Part shown: piece after piece, positions 21,642-31,569 of the stretch | Numbering within the stretch: position 1 is the first letter of the stretch | Layout: each line of letters starts with the position of its first letter | Translations under genes and position numbers: made by a program | The notes under the pieces: model-generated | Database searches by the model: none | What the model was told of the DNA's origin: nothing | What the model saw: only the letters and a program-made list of their open reading frames with translations | Assembly (NCBI RefSeq): GCF_001540865.1 | Contig: NC_033623.1 | Span: forward strand, 2,861,067 to 2,925,066 | Reading direction: 5' to 3' | DNA: 64,000 nt | From: Ananas comosus | Taxonomy: Eukaryota; Streptophyta; Magnoliopsida; Poales; Bromeliaceae

Positions 21642-22975
21642 TATTTTAAAGGTGAGTCTCCTGGTAGTTTAGCTTTATAATTGAATATGAAATGTTGCTT
21701 CGAAACAAATTTGCCAAGTTTCAAAGCAGTCCCTAATTTGGAGGGACCACTGAATGAATTTGATGGTCAACCAAACAAATTTTACAAATCAACTATAGAA
21801 GACTTCACCAAGTACTATTGTGCTTTACTCATAAGAAATTTGGACCAAGCATATTTTGATGCAGCTTAAGAAAGATTCTTATCTTTCTTTTTTATTTCTT
21901 TTAATTAGTTTAACTTTTAGTTGTCTATCAGGATTTCTTCCGGATTAATTTTTTCTTGTAGTTGTTGGTTTTAGTTTTATATATTTGGGTGTTTTTTGCC
22001 CCAGTGATGTTACAATGGTTGAACACCACTAAATTTCAAGTAGTTTGAGAATTTAATTCTGTTCCAGTTTAATCTACGGCCCTTCATTGCATATCCAATT
22101 TCTTATTTGGGTTTTGATTCTTTTTTGGATCTTTTATTTTGCCCTTCCTGCTGTAGTCGACTTTTGATTCATGTTTTTTGTAGCTGGCTACCCCATTTCC
22201 TGCTCTTATTGGGATTCCTTCCTCTTGTTGGATATAACTGCATGCCTTTTGGACACTATTCATTATGCAGTGGCTATTTTTTCAAAAATAAGGTAAAACA
22301 ATATGGAGACCAATCAGGCCTCAACCATAGGCCATTTTGAAATAGGCCTCTAGACCCTTTTCTTTTATTCACACCTCATCAATTTACATTTGTTTAAGTT
22401 ATTTTAGTCGAGTTTCACGTCTCTATCTACTTTTAGCTGAAGGAAGTGTGGATTTTCTTAATGATTAATGACCAATAACTAATAACTAATATGTTAGGGT
22501 TTGTTTATACCCTAACACGTGTCGCGATTCTTCGAGGGATCACGATGATTCCTATGATTATATTCCGATTACTCCTATGCCTACTTTACCATTGGCAAAC
22601 TGCTAGCACATTATTAATGCTCAAGACCATATTACAACGAACAGAGATGCCTCATTTTTCTAGGCCTATAATTATACGGTAGTCCTAATATGATTAGGAA
22701 ATCAACGATTAAAGATCTTCCTAATCGAATAAGTTATTTTAAATATAATAATTATCGCTAATCTCATAAATAGAATAATCCTAATCCAGTAAGGAAAATA
22801 TTAGATATGCAAGATGGGTTTGGATTCATGATTATAACATAATCATTTCATGGAAATCCCAAATTCTACAAATCAATAGAAATGAAAGTTAGTGTGTCAA
22901 TAAAAGAATTTGAAGTTGGGAAGTCTATTTAAAACCGCTTTGAGTTGCCATTTATCTGATTTTGAAAGTTTGTAG
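21642..22975 (+). other. Inside the proposed L33 5' intron; no gene seen
   Basis: A 62-codon frame at 21681-21869 (MNMKCCFETNLPSFKAV start) has no recognisable family and no supporting context; it could be an exon remnant. At 22492-22520 the words GTTAGGGT and ACCCTAAC form a small hairpin such as begins some LTRs, but no partner copy was found. The stretch ends at the single N at 22976. Confidence 0.35.
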
Positions 22976-22976
22976 N

Positions 22977-23125
22977 TTTTTTTGAGAGATAGGTAACACG
23001 CTACCCGCTTCACTTATTTCATTTAGAAATAAACTTAGCTGGAAGTGTGAATCAACTAGGATTCGAACTTGGGTCTCGGGTACCAACTAGCAAGCCCTTT
23101 GCCACTTGCTCTAGGGACGGTCGGT
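22977..23125 (-). mobile_element. tRNA-derived SINE, copy 1
   Basis: Read on the minus strand it begins ACCGACCGTCCCTAG, has a pol III A-box-like TGGCAAAGGGC and a B box GTTCGAATCC, continues through a body containing GTAGCGTGTTACCTATC, and ends in an A tract (T tract on plus) that abuts the N at 22976. Four more copies lie in the window (48617, 50306, 52286, 55330). It is non-coding and would depend on LINE machinery in trans. Confidence 0.8.
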
Positions 23126-23300
23126 TGCTTTTTGTTTGGCATTTTCATCGGGCGGTTATTTCGCCTATGTCAAATATCTTCTAGCAAGTCTTAAGGAAGC
23201 ATTTGTTAATGATTGGATTCTGTGACTCGAGATCAAATGTTTAATAAAATGTTTATTAAACATTTAAATTTGGCACTTAGTAGTAGTCTTATTTTACTTA

Positions 23301-23606
23301 GGCCCTGTTTGAATGCATGGATATTTTATTCCGGATATATCTTTGATTTACTCAAGAAGTTGTAGTATATGATAGATAAGAAATATGATCAAACGTGTAG
23401 ATTGAAATAACAGATTCCGTTTTCTAATCAATTTTTCGAAATAAGATAAATTATTTTGTAGGTGAAATATGTTATCCTATCAAATCATAGAGGACAAGGC
23501 CTTTCAAGAAGCAAAAAATCAAACTTTTTGCCTCCAATCACACAAAAGAAAACTTCATGCTGAATAAGTTATTCAAAGATAACTTATTCCAACATCCAAC
23601 AAGGCC
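23301..23606. mobile_element. Probable PIF/Harbinger-like MITE
   Basis: Left end GGCCCTGTTTGAATGCATGG and reverse complement of right end GGCCTTGTTGGATGTTGG are similar, and further words (GGATATTTTATTCC / GGAATAAGTTATC) are inverted inside. A TTA precedes it, but the right flank reads AAA, so the target duplication is not confirmed. Confidence 0.5.
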
Positions 23607-23750
23607 AAAGTTTCTTCTTGTCAAAGAATTTTTTTTTTAAAAAAGAAGGAAAATAAATAGCTTCTCGACTTTTAACAAGGGCAACTGCTGAATGTTTCCC
23701 CACTGAGCTATTTCTTTTATTCATTTTGCTAGATGCTTGCATTACAATAG

Positions 23751-23924
23751 ATGGGGAAAGCTAAGGGTGGATCGATATTCATCAGGCTGGTTTCAGCTGC
23801 AGGGACTGGGTTCTTCTATGTCAAGCGGAAAAATCCGCGCCGAATTACAGAGAAGCTTGAATTCCGCAAGTATGATCCCCGAGTGAATCGGCATGTTCTC
23901 TTCACAGAAGCAAAGATGAAGTGA
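23751..23924 (+). CDS. Ribosomal protein bL33, organellar type (57 aa)
   Basis: bL33 is a small protein of the large subunit of bacterial-type ribosomes, near the tRNA exit site. The 57-residue product starts MGKAKGGSIFIRLVSAAGTG, goes on with FFYVKRKNPRR, and ends NRHVLFTEAKMK*. This closely matches the short nuclear plant L33 form, in which the block LVSAAGTGFFYVKRKN and the tail EKLEFRKYDPRVNRHVLFTE are strongly conserved. The zinc-binding Cys pairs of some bacterial L33 are absent, as is normal for this plant form. It has no cleavable presequence, also typical. The most likely site is the mitochondrial ribosome. The ATG follows directly on a splice acceptor (ACAATAG), so the whole coding sequence sits in one exon behind a 5'-UTR intron; the first exon is probably at 20065-20150. 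Confidence 0.92.
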   Translation: MGKAKGGSIFIRLVSAAGTGFFYVKRKNPRRITEKLEFRKYDPRVNRHVLFTEAKMK

Positions 23925-25022
23925 AAAGTAGGTTTGCCGTATAATTTTGTCAGTTAAAATCTTTTATATGATGGAATGTTGGAACCGCTGCCCGAACGAT
24001 ATTAATATTTATGAATCTTATTTCATGTAATGAAAAAATGTTATGGAATAATTAGTACTGCAAGAAGGACATACTGCTGAAATTAATTTTGTATTTCAGC
24101 AGTTGATAGTTTGAACTGTGTTGAGTATTGTAAAACCAAAAATGGGTGTAAAGACTTTCATGTTGAGTTTAGCTGATATTAGTTTGGGTTGATTTGTAGA
24201 AAATGGAGCTTGGTGAGTTTTTCTGCATTTATGCGGCTGCTCCACTTTTGCTTCTACTTTCAGCTACAGTTACTTTCGTTTGGTATATAGAAAAGTTTTA
24301 GTACTCTTTTCTCGTAGTGAGAATAAGAAATGTGATGTCGAGGTCAAAAACTGCAGCACGAAATCAGACAAAATAATGCATTAAAACCTTGACCATATTG
24401 CACTGAAACCTTTTTAACTGTAATTATTGTTGTTATGTTTTCTGCTGAAATTGTAACATATCCTTGATCCTTCCAAAGAGATCGGGAAGTATCCTCATGT
24501 GTTAGGTTTTTATTCTATCAACGTGGCGTGAGTGTTACAGTGAAAACTTTTTACGATTCAAGATCAAAACCTCATGCAATTTAAGGTCGTGAAGGTTGTG
24601 TGGTTCGATTCGAAGAGCTCCCGACCATGAAGAGCTTCGGGCTTACTGAAGCTCGCAGCCTCGTTTCGCAATCTGTACTGAGGCATGGTGTGTCGTAGCG
24701 ACTTCCAACTCCGACTTCATCCCACCAAATGCCAGATCTCCGAGGACGGCGCTCGTACGCCAGGGTCGTCAAGTTCGGTCTCCCACTTTACTGTATTTGT
24801 TCAAAGTCAGTACGATTTTTAAACAAATTTATGATTTCTTAACAATGTATATTACTTTGAAATTGTAAAATTTTGTATTTTTATAAGTAACAGTATTTTA
24901 GATTTTTTCTGAATTCAAATCGACCATTTCATCCATGATGTATCTAAGAAACGTAGATGATCATAGCACTGTTCCTAGGTCGCTTTTTCCTTGTGCCACG
25001 GAGTAAAAACCTACCAAAAGAA
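23925..25022 (+). other. 3' flank of L33; otherwise no gene seen
   Basis: The 3' UTR of L33 presumably lies in the first few hundred bases (AT-rich, with AATGAAAAAATG near 24028). A GC-rich island at about 24580-24790 has no convincing frame; GGTTCGATTCGAA at 24601 looks like a tRNA B box, but no tRNA cloverleaf fits around it. Confidence 0.4.
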
Positions 25023-25940
25023 TGCGTAGGAATTCTCAAACAGTAAAAACATAGTAACAACATGCAATATTTTTGCTTCACAAAAAAGCAGTTGCCAAAA
25101 GGTCATCTCCTTCCTTGAAATAAAGACATTATGAGATGAGAGCATTTTTTTTTTTTCTATGTGGTAAAAATTTATAGGTGATATGATTGATGATAATTGA
25201 ATCAAATATGTATGGTGACTAAATCACCAACAATTTTCGCACTAATTCCAATGTAAGAGAAAGGGGTTTCGCTCTACATTCCTTTCGTAAATCAGTGAAT
25301 GATCAGCCGCTTTTTGAAAATGGTGAATCATTTATTACAATCTGACGAGTTCAAACCACCAATATGTCAATTCGCATAAGCATTTCACGCCAACTAATCA
25401 CAGAGGTGGCATCAGCATGGTCAATTTACGGAATATTGTTCTGATAAAATTAATGTAGAAAGAACACTCTCAGATGAAGTTCAAAGAACATACAACTTGG
25501 AAAAAGAAACTCCCAACCACGAAGTTCAACAAAGCTAATTCATCTAAAATACAGCTCACTGGACAATAATCTAAAATACTAGTTTCTCCTCCCTAATCCA
25601 TGCTTTTCTCCTATAACTATTTTGTATATAATGTAACAGAACATAAACAGTGAATTTTACTCTAGTTTTGGCTTCATCTACCAAAATGCTACAAATGAAA
25701 AGATCGAAAAGATATCACGCGAAAAGAAACCTCTAAGGAAAATTAGGGTACAATGTCACTCTTCAATCATGTAAAAAGAAGCAGGGGTAGTGATTATGCA
25801 GCAAACACTACTAGCGTATGTCAGATGGTTTAGCATGAGGAAGTAACATTCAGATAAAAATTCAATCACAAGCATTGTCCACAGCCACAGGAAAAAAAAA
25901 AAAAAAATTCAAATATTGAAAGAACTTGATGAAGTTTTGA
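25023..25940. repeat. Direct duplication, copy 1 (918 bp)
   Basis: Starts TGCGTAGGAATTCTCAAACA and ends GAACTTGATGAAGTTTTGA, immediately before a lone N at 25941. It is highly similar to 25942-26900 with substitutions and small indels (for example around 25280-25310). No gene is seen in it. The N at the exact join suggests two haplotype versions or an unmerged overlap laid end to end; a genuine tandem duplication remains possible. Confidence 0.85.
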
Positions 25941-25941
25941 N

Positions 25942-26900
25942 TGCGTAGGAATTCTCAAACAGTAAAAACATAGTAACAACATGCAATATTTTTGCTTCAC
26001 AAAAAAGCAGTTGCCAAAAGGTCATCTCCTTCCTTGAAATAAAGACATTATGAGATGAGAGCAATTTTTTTTTTTTTTTATGTCTAAAAAAAAAAAAAGA
26101 TTTTGGCCTTGGTAAAAATTTATAGGTGATATGATTGATGATAATTGAATCAAAATATGTATGGTGACTAAATCACCAACGATTTTCGCACTAATTCCAG
26201 CATAAGAGAAAGGGGTTTCGCTCTACAAAAAATTCGTAAACCAGTGAATGCTTAGCTGCCTCTTAAAGATGGTGAATCATTTATTATAATCTTAAGAGTT
26301 CAAACCACCAATATGTCAATTCGCATAAGCATTTCACGCCAACTAATCACAGAGGTGGCATCAGCATGGTCAATTCATGGAATATTGTTCTGATAAAATT
26401 AATGTAGAAAGAACACTCTCAGATGAAGTTCAAAGAACATACAACTTGGAAAAAGAAACTCCCAACCATGAAGTTCAACAAAGCTAATTATCTAAAATAC
26501 AGCTCACTGGACTATAATCTAAAATACTAGTTTCTCCCTGATCCATTTTTTTTTTCCTATAACTATTTTGTATGTATAATGTAACAGAACATAAACACTG
26601 AGAATTTTACTCGAGTTTTGGCTTCATCTACCAAATAACCATAAAATGCTACAAATGAAAAGATCGAAAAGATATCACGCGAAAAGAAACCTCTAAGGAA
26701 AATTAGAGTACAATGTCACTCTTCAATCATGTAAAAAGAAGCAGGGGTAGTGATTATGCAGCAAACACTACTAGCATATGTCAGATGGTTTAGCATGAGG
26801 AAGTAACATTCAGATAAAAATTCAATCACAAGCATTGTCCACAGCCACGGGAAAAAAAAAAAAAAAATTCAAATATTGAAAGAACTTGATGAAGTTTTGA
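25942..26900. repeat. Direct duplication, copy 2 (959 bp)
   Basis: Begins right after the N with the same words as 25023 and ends at the same bases as copy 1, then runs on into unique sequence. It has an extra A-rich insert near 26080-26105 and an extra ATAACC near 26636 compared with copy 1. Confidence 0.85.
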
Positions 26901-27739
26901 CTTAAAAATGCTGATGATTCATATGCTATTTGCTGTACCTGATAACCTTCACATTTCACTGTCTGAAAAGTGATGTTACATAAACATATATAGAAAAGCT
27001 AAAATGTAGAAAGCCCCCACATATGTATTCTGCATCTTACACCCTCAATATCACAAAACTGTAAATTCCCCTCTATTTTGTGCCGTTTACGGTTAACCAC
27101 ATTTTGTAATATATTGTTCATACAATGTTAGGAAATAGAAAATCATGAAAAAATATTATCCCAAATAGAAATTATATACCTTGTAGGGCGTGAAAGTGAT
27201 ATTCCAAACATTTTTTCCAATCTTATTAGCACAATTCTAGCTCAAAATGTATTTGATGTACCAACACGAACAACCGTAACTTCCATACATATAAGACATG
27301 TAGTGTTGATAAGAAAATAATGTAAAATAGCAAAATAATATGTGGTTTCATATGCATGTTTACATGGGAACTCAAAATGATAGGTATGCGAGCTTCATCA
27401 GTAAGAGACTTTGAACTAAAATGCTTCTGAATTGTAAATACACCGTATCGTATAGTTCACAATACTTGAATAACATACAAACATATATACTGAGAAGAGA
27501 AAAGGTTATGATGCTGCAGCTAAGACCAATTCGTAGTTTGGTCAATCTTATGCCCGTGTCCTTCGACAATTTGTTTGAAAATTTATTTTCCTTTTTCTCG
27601 CTTTCTGAGAATAAGAAAGCAAAGTTCACCAACATGGTTTTCAGCAGTTGCTTTCTATAGTAATACACTGAAGAGCAACTTGAATGATACAAAACTCTCT
27701 CATAAATTAAGAGAAAATAAAAGACATATAATTAAATTA
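26901..27739. other. No gene seen
   Basis: AT-rich sequence between the duplication and a MITE. Overlapping short frames on both strands around 27372-27770 have no recognisable domain and are probably chance. Confidence 0.45.
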
Positions 27740-28146
27740 GGGTTAATTTCATACATGTCCCTGCAAATATAGTAAATGGCAAATATATCTCTATAAAGTT
27801 TAACTTTCATATATTGTCCCTTCAAAAGTTCTGATGTTTTCAAATATGTCCCTCTGGTTTGTTATCGTTAGAGAACAGTTAGAAAACTGTTTATATTTTC
27901 AATTTTACCATCACAAATATATCCCTCCGAAAGTCATAATAGTATAATATATAGGGGTAAAAATGTCAAAAATTAACCAGGGTTAATACTTAACCTATGG
28001 TTAACTAAATTTTTCTAACGAATTCTAACGGCAGAGACATATTTGAAAACATCAAAACTTTTGCAGGAACAACATATGAAAGTTGAACTTCGTAGGAATA
28101 TATTTGTCATTTACTATGTTTGTAGGGACCTGTATGAAATTAACCC
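27740..28146. mobile_element. MULE-type MITE (407 bp)
   Basis: Inverted repeats of about 100 bases: left GGGTTAATTTCATACATGTC, reverse complement of right GGGTTAATTTCATACAGGTC. The flanks ATTAAATTA and ATTAAAGAA agree in 7 of 9 positions, compatible with an eroded 9-bp target duplication. No coding sequence. It lies about 380 bp beyond the stop codon of the TIR-NB-ARC gene. Confidence 0.75.
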
Positions 28147-28522
28147 ATTAAAGAATTGCGAATGTATAGATGACCCCTTGCAGGTAAGGATATTCATGCA
28201 CATTAAATGATGTAAAAATTGTGACTTCACACGATTCCCCGACAAAATGTTAAAAAGCAGACAGAGATAAAACTATCAGAGATAACTCTAACGACAATAC
28301 ATAAGAAGCCATTCTAATGGAGAAACAAAAGGGCAACAGTCTGTAAAACAGCAAAAAGGGCCAAGATAAAGTAGATAGTATACAAAAGGGAAAAACTGAA
28401 AAAAGAATAGATATTTCGCGCTAGGTTTCTTGTTATTTGAACAATAAGAAGTTTCTGTGATTCTTATGCGGATGCCACATTAAAGAATATATATAGTAAA
28501 CTTTGTTAAAAGCTACACAAAA

Positions 28523-31500
28523 TTAACTAAATTGAACATTTGTAAGAAGCCTCGTAAGTTTACTTAGCGTTTCCCGAGCAGATATTGTGTCTGGGTGATG
28601 CTCGCCACAAATTGAAGTCCGGATAAATATAGCCTTTCTTATAAGGTCATCACCTCTATCATATTCTCCGCCCCGAAGCATTAGCTTAGCCCTAGTTTCC
28701 AAGACAGTTGCTTTCAGAAGTGCCAACTCCTGCCAAAGATATGTGTACTGAGAATCCGATCGCACCGATTTAACACAGCAAACTGACTTATCGAGCCATT
28801 TATCAGTTCGAGAAACTAATGATTCGGCACAGATTTCCAATGCATCAGTACAAAGGCGCAAAAGCTCCAACGCTGCATTGCACCGCGAGAAAGTGATGAA
28901 GGTATGTATGGAAAGAGGGAGAACAATGCGCTTTACAAAGAAAATCAACTCAGATGGTCTCAACGGTTCTACTACCACTGTATCAGATCGAAAGCCAAAC
29001 ACCAAGAAGCAGGCCGCCCAGAGATGTTCACTGCATTGTGAGATTGAGCCTCTTAAGTAAACCGCCTGAACCATGGCTTGAGCTACACGGGTACCTCCTC
29101 TTTTGCAAGCATATAGCTTAATAAGCTCATGGAAATGCAGGTAATCATTTCTGGTGCTGCATTTAGCAATTCCAAATCTAATTAACATGGAAGAAGCCTC
29201 AACTTCTGATCTCTTGGTGTTAGCAACTGAGAAGCTGCATCTGAGCGCATGCATTATCTTCTTCCATATTGAAACACCATGATTCTTCTCTGGAATTTTC
29301 TGGGCAGCCAAAGCTAAAAGATGAACTGGAATAGAGGAGGGAGCGAACCAACCACTTGCTTGGACCATCCTAGCAGCCAAACTCATCGGCCCATCAGCAT
29401 GATCAAATATAGAAAGGCACACATCTAAAAGCTGAATAAGGGCTTTGTGTTGTTTCAGGGCAAGAGTATCTCTATCGGTCCATGCCATGTCCTTTAAAGG
29501 CATTCTATTTATGGCATCAAGGAGTCTAGTCGGAGTTATAGGTAGCTCGTTAAGAATAGCTGCGACAATACCAAGGCCAAGTGTAAGCCTCCCAAGTTTC
29601 TCTTCAATTACCCTGAGAGCATCGATTTCCATTAATGGGTAATCTTTCACACTCCCCTTCATCAAAGACAATGCCTCAACACCAGATAAGTACGAAAGCT
29701 TCATCGGCTCCAAGTTCATTACGTGAGAAAATCGCGTGGTTATTATGAAGTGGGTCTCTCCACCAAAGGACGGAAGAAGATCCATTATAACTTTTCGGTC
29801 CCACCAGTCCTTTTCGCTTTCTAAATTGTCGACGATGACTAAATAAGGGATGTCTCGTGATAGTTCCTTCCTTACTTGGGCAATGGCGTCTTCCTCTTGC
29901 TCCTCAAAGGACCTGATTTTTCCTTTCTCATGATAATGGTTTTCGATGCTGAGATCAACTTCTAATAAAGAACGTAGAGCCAAAAAATTTTGCCGAATAT
30001 ATCGACTTTCCCCTCCCACCCATAAGACCATCTTGTATCTTTGAGAAAATCTGTATGCATATTCTAAAACCAACTCTGTTTTACCGATCCCTGACTCGCC
30101 TGACACACAAGCAATACCCTTTCCATATAGGATCTTTGATAACCCTTTCTTTTTACCATGCCGCCCTCCATTCTTGCCTCTTAGTTGGCGGTGTTGCCTT
30201 TGAGGACTATCCATCCTTTGCATCTCAATTTCCTTCTCGGACTCCTTCCATAAAACAATTTCCTTTCCTTTGTCTCCAATTTCTGGCAGTTTCTCCTTTT
30301 TATTAATATTTTTTCCGTGATAGCTTCCAGACCATCCAATTGATAGACTCTTTCGTCTATGCCTTGTTTTGAGTTCGAAATATTCTCTCTCTCCATCCCC
30401 ACTTACATCACCAAACAAAATGAGCTCTAATTCTGAGAGTTCTTTCTTCCGTCCAACAAACAGTTCGTTTCGAGGAAAAGGAAATTCGTCCTTTTCCACT
30501 CTTTCCCTCCCCCTATTTACTCTATCAACCACACTCCTCCTTCCCAATCTTGTAGCTAAGAGAACTACGGCTTGTAGTATACAATCCCTCCAATTACCAT
30601 CATTTGCTTCTAATTGCCACTCCGATACCCTTAAAAGCCCGTCAACTGCTTCTCTCCACTCTCTCTCTAAACCACCATACACCATCCACAATTCACCACC
30701 ATGTTTTTCCCACAGCTCCCCCCTCTTCTCTATTATATCTCTCGTAAGACAATCGCCAGCACCCAGCTCGAAGTATATAGGAATTAAATTCTTCTTTCCG
30801 AAGAAATCTCTGAGCTCTTCAATACTGTAAGGATTTCCGAAAGACTTCTTCGTTATTATCACCACTCCAAAGGAAGAAGCATTCATTATTCTCCCCACTG
30901 TGTTGAGGCTGCGAGAGTTCCTACAGTGAGCTCTGTCAGATGCGAAACAGCTAATTCCATGTATCTCCAACTCTGCACGAAGCCAATTGGCAAATCGAAG
31001 TAAAGAAGGCTTACGACCATGAAATCCTATATATACATCACAGCTCCTAAGCCTGTTAGTGGAAGAAACTGAAGCTGAAGATCGAGCCAACGAAAGCTTT
31101 CCATGGCTTCTCGCTGATCGCTTTTGCTTCTCTCTGCGAGCAAAGTAACCATTACTGGTTCCTTGGCTGTTATTCGATGAACTGCCATTACCAGCACCAT
31201 TAAAGGAGGAAACGAAGCAGGAATTGTTATAAACTGTGCTTGGAGTGCCAAAATTACTGGAAGTGCAGAAACTCGGAGCAGGAGAAACATCAGAAGCTAG
31301 AAATTTTATATTGGATAACGATTCAGATTGTTTAGTAAGAGTAGTGGAAACGAGATGATCGACTCTCAGAGCAATGCCATTGGACGAGCTTGTTGTGTGC
31401 TGACGGATGGTTTCAGAGGCATGTATTGGTGGTGACCTCGGAGAGAAGAAAGGGGACTGATTTGCTGAGAAGAATGCTGACGATGAAGACGAAAGATTTC

Positions 31501-31555
31501 TCGAGGGTGTGGCGGATAACACCGCAGCGTTGGAGCTTTCCTGCTGAAGCTCCAT
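28523..31555 (-). CDS. TIR-NB-ARC protein of the TNP/XTNX type (1010 aa)
   Basis: The protein has four parts. Residues 1-165 are Ser/Asn-rich and probably disordered. Residues 170-310 are a TIR-like domain starting SCDVYIGFHGRKPSLLRFAN. Residues about 360-820 are an NB-ARC ATPase with P-loop GESGIGKTEL (485-494), Walker B YLVIVDN (571-577), RNBS-B THFIITTR (601-608) and a GLPL-like LGLGIVAAIL. Residues about 820-1010 form a helical, TPR-like C-terminus ending in a repeat-like GEHHPDTISARETLSKL. No leucine-rich repeats are present. This order is that of the conserved plant TNP/XTNX family (annotated in Arabidopsis as TIR-NBS-class proteins), which exists in both dicots and monocots, unlike classical TIR-NLRs. 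In the TIR part the SIEEL motif (244-248) offers the Glu expected of NADase-type TIRs. The MHD position reads FHE (808-810). A basic insert separates TIR and NB-ARC (about 390-470). Single exon; an overlapping upstream frame covers its start. Confidence 0.92.
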   Translation of the reverse strand: MELQQESSNAAVLSATPSRNLSSSSSAFFSANQSPFFSPRSPPIHASETIRQHTTSSSNGIALRVDHLVSTTLTKQSESLSNIKFLASDVSPAPSFCTSSNFGTPSTVYNNSCFVSSFNGAGNGSSSNNSQGTSNGYFARREKQKRSARSHGKLSLARSSASVSSTNRLRSCDVYIGFHGRKPSLLRFANWLRAELEIHGISCFASDRAHCRNSRSLNTVGRIMNASSFGVVIITKKSFGNPYSIEELRDFFGKKNLIPIYFELGAGDCLTRDIIEKRGELWEKHGGELWMVYGGLEREWREAVDGLLRVSEWQLEANDGNWRDCILQAVVLLATRLGRRSVVDRVNRGRERVEKDEFPFPRNELFVGRKKELSELELILFGDVSGDGEREYFELKTRHRRKSLSIGWSGSYHGKNINKKEKLPEIGDKGKEIVLWKESEKEIEMQRMDSPQRQHRQLRGKNGGRHGKKKGLSKILYGKGIACVSGESGIGKTELVLEYAYRFSQRYKMVLWVGGESRYIRQNFLALRSLLEVDLSIENHYHEKGKIRSFEEQEEDAIAQVRKELSRDIPYLVIVDNLESEKDWWDRKVIMDLLPSFGGETHFIITTRFSHVMNLEPMKLSYLSGVEALSLMKGSVKDYPLMEIDALRVIEEKLGRLTLGLGIVAAILNELPITPTRLLDAINRMPLKDMAWTDRDTLALKQHKALIQLLDVCLSIFDHADGPMSLAARMVQASGWFAPSSIPVHLLALAAQKIPEKNHGVSIWKKIMHALRCSFSVANTKRSEVEASSMLIRFGIAKCSTRNDYLHFHELIKLYACKRGGTRVAQAMVQAVYLRGSISQCSEHLWAACFLVFGFRSDTVVVEPLRPSELIFFVKRIVLPLSIHTFITFSRCNAALELLRLCTDALEICAESLVSRTDKWLDKSVCCVKSVRSDSQYTYLWQELALLKATVLETRAKLMLRGGEYDRGDDLIRKAIFIRTSICGEHHPDTISARETLSKLTRLLTNVQFS

Positions 31556-31569
31556 ATATCCATCTTCAT
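31366..31569 (-). other. Upstream ORF overlapping the TIR-NB-ARC start codon
   Basis: Two in-frame ATGs at 31569 and 31563 open a 67-codon frame that overlaps the first 190 bases of the TIR-NB-ARC coding sequence in another frame. The second ATG has a strong plant context (AAGATGG), whereas the main ATG is in TATATGG, a weaker one. If the transcript starts upstream, scanning ribosomes should often be caught by this frame, so it may limit expression. The peptide is not a recognised protein. Confidence 0.4.

Noticed and set aside
24590..24660. Possible tRNA gene because of GGTTCGATTC
   Set aside because: No A box at the right distance, no acceptor stem pairing and no anticodon arm could be fitted.
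27372..27772. Three overlapping ORFs on both strands
   Set aside because: AT-rich chance frames without domains, next to a MITE.
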